Of a stretch of DNA of 64,000 bases, positions 63,016 through 64,000 are shown piece by piece. The notes below the pieces were generated by a model. The model was not told the DNA's origin. It made no database searches and worked only from the letters and a program-made list of their open reading frames with translations. Made by a program: the position numbers and the translations under genes. The stretch's first letter is position 1. Every line of letters begins with the position of its first letter. The stretch covers positions 1 to 64,000 of the forward strand of contig JAUVXD010000008.1 in assembly GCA_030603805.1 (NCBI GenBank). The letters run 5' to 3'. The DNA is from Acholeplasmataceae bacterium. Its GTDB lineage: Bacteria; Bacillota_I; Bacilli_A; Acholeplasmatales; Acholeplasmataceae.

Positions 63016-64000
63016 AAAAGAGACCTCTCGACTTGGTCATTAAGATGATAAAGTGTTGAACATGTGTCTCTTCAATTGAATCTTCAGGTTCTAAAAGTTC
63101 CTCGATTGTTTTGCCTTCCCAAATGAGATGAACATATTCAGGCTTATCAATAAAGGGGTTCCTATTACCTTGAGCCTCAAAGATGACTTGATTTCTTTGT
63201 CTTTCAAAATCATCAACTGGATCTTCTTTGTGCCATTCGAGGAGTAAGGAGAGTTTGCCCATGGTTGCACCTGCCATGGTGTAATGGTTGGATTCATCTT
63301 CTAAATTGTCATCGGTGAGTGTTAAGAAATCATACATAATTACCATGTAAAGTAAGATTCTAGCAACATCTCCCTTATGGTCATCTCCAGGATAATATCC
63401 GCCATCAGCTGTTGTTTGATTGGATCCTGATCCTGCTGAGAAAAAGCGATCACTTCTTGAACTATTCACTGCAGGTGTGATTGCACGTAAATTATGGAGA
63501 TCACTGGCTTGATTTCTTCCAGATTCTGTCACTCTTGGAATCCCAAGTCTTGCATTGGGCCAAACGTGTTCTCTGTGCCATGATGTGGAATCCCAAGTTG
63601 CTTGAACTAAAGCACCATTATAGATATTCATCACTTTAGTTGAATCACTTAAACTGAGATCCGATAGTGCTAAGACATCTTTGGCATCTTGATAGCGTTG
63701 TGCACTAAATCCTTCATTGACTATAAGACGAAGCGCAGATTCCAAAGATTCTCCTTCTAAATGATTGGCACTATAATAATAATCTTGAGCTGAGACTAAC
63801 GTATAATAATAAAAGCCTTCTTCATTTTGTGATGCACCATAAGTCATGGGGTCGTTTAATTCTTGATTGGTGGCATACCAATAAGCAATGAGAGCTACCA
63901 CAATAAAAAGAAATAAAGATAAGAGATTGGATTTTGCTGATCTTTTAGTTCTTCTAACAGTTTTCTTTACACTTTTTTTAGCTTTGGAGATTACTTTTTG
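63008..64000 (-). CDS. Secreted/membrane-anchored endonuclease I (5' end outside the window)
   Basis: At least 330 codons are open to the right edge without a start codon of known position. A Lys/Arg-rich stretch (KKSVKKTVRRTKRSAKS) is followed by a hydrophobic segment (LLSLFLFIVVALIAYW), a typical signal anchor. The mature part has the endonuclease I His-Me motif WHREHVWPNARLG and the region ASDLHNLRAITPAVNSSRSDRFF, then the usual GDVARILLYM. Such nucleases digest external DNA and supply nucleotides. An internal GTG at 63901 would cut the anchor and is not the real start. Confidence 0.9.
   Translation of the reverse strand, partial: QKVISKAKKSVKKTVRRTKRSAKSNLLSLFLFIVVALIAYWYATNQELNDPMTYGASQNEEGFYYYTLVSAQDYYYSANHLEGESLESALRLIVNEGFSAQRYQDAKDVLALSDLSLSDSTKVMNIYNGALVQATWDSTSWHREHVWPNARLGIPRVTESGRNQASDLHNLRAITPAVNSSRSDRFFSAGSGSNQTTADGGYYPGDDHKGDVARILLYMVIMYDFLTLTDDNLEDESNHYTMAGATMGKLSLLLEWHKEDPVDDFERQRNQVIFEAQGNRNPFIDKPEYVHLIWEGKTIEELLEPEDSIEETHVQHFIILMTKSRGLFYA

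Noticed and set aside
63008-63060. Frameshift joining the endonuclease and the 62608-63015 gene
   Set aside because: The companion's frame meets TAA and TGA just upstream of its ATG, and a ribosome site precedes the ATG, so two genes are more likely; kept as an open alternative.

Overview
The window reads as chromosomal DNA of a low-GC, wall-less Firmicute relative, most likely an Acholeplasma-like mollicute. The base composition is strongly AT-rich. Several mycoplasma-typical choices are visible: archaeal-type prolyl-tRNA synthetase, a short IF-2, a short NusA and RNase J. Unlike most mollicutes it uses the standard code: tryptophans are TGG, many genes stop at TGA (for example the 19670-19673 ATGA overlap), and a complete release factor 2 gene is present. 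The genus is an inference from gene content; no rRNA is in view.

Layout. (1) 1-6191 is an accessory region: a membrane-anchored XRE regulator, a two-gene AbiEi-like/HTH module with TGTCGACA operator-like palindromes, a LytTR regulator with a membrane partner, and an IS3-family transposase. It carries two nested pairs of direct repeats and stops 2 bp short of the 3' end of a tRNA-Ser gene. (2) 6193-8170: tRNA-Ser(GGA), tRNA-Arg(CCG), a VTC-domain/DUF4956 gene pair (polyphosphate-type) and tRNA-Pro(GGG). (3) 8172-14839: aminopeptidase C and a three-gene Wadjet/MksBEF-like SMC operon (jetA-jetB-jetC) with no jetD nuclease next to it. (4) 14933-25600: DEAD-box helicase, DsbA-like protein, amidohydrolase, recX, S41 protease, YitT, prfB, secA. 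(5) 25794-28660: metK-DUF3137-lemA behind a SAM-I riboswitch. (6) 28677-33832: priA-fmt-pgpA and a membrane protein with a degenerate HD-GYP domain. (7) 33888-38270: the classical rimP-nusA-ylxR-ylxQ-infB-rbfA operon. (8) 38332-41228: a zinc uptake operon (znuA-znuC-znuB-zur) with two Zur-box-like palindromes flanking its promoter. (9) 41263-50848: metabolism, RNA decay and repair (aldo/keto reductase, coaD, HAD phosphatase, rnj, DEDDh exonuclease, uvrC, rpoZ, gmk, rqcH). (10) 50948-58900: sodA, hpf, a ComFC relic, an EF-G-like GTPase, yidD, proS, cvfB, fic, csp. (11) 58999-64000: a heterodimeric ABC exporter and a secreted endonuclease I gene that runs off the right edge, followed by a small overlapping companion gene.

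Most genes from 8 kb to 38 kb lie on the minus strand in tight operons with ATGA overlaps and good Shine-Dalgarno sites. Rho-independent terminators are abundant and easy to see. The best candidates for undescribed biology are the JetD-less SMC operon, the AbiEi-like/HTH pair inside nested repeats beside tRNA-Ser, the SAM riboswitch placed ahead of lemA/DUF3137, and the ComFC relic whose ribosome binding site is buried in an 11-bp hairpin.
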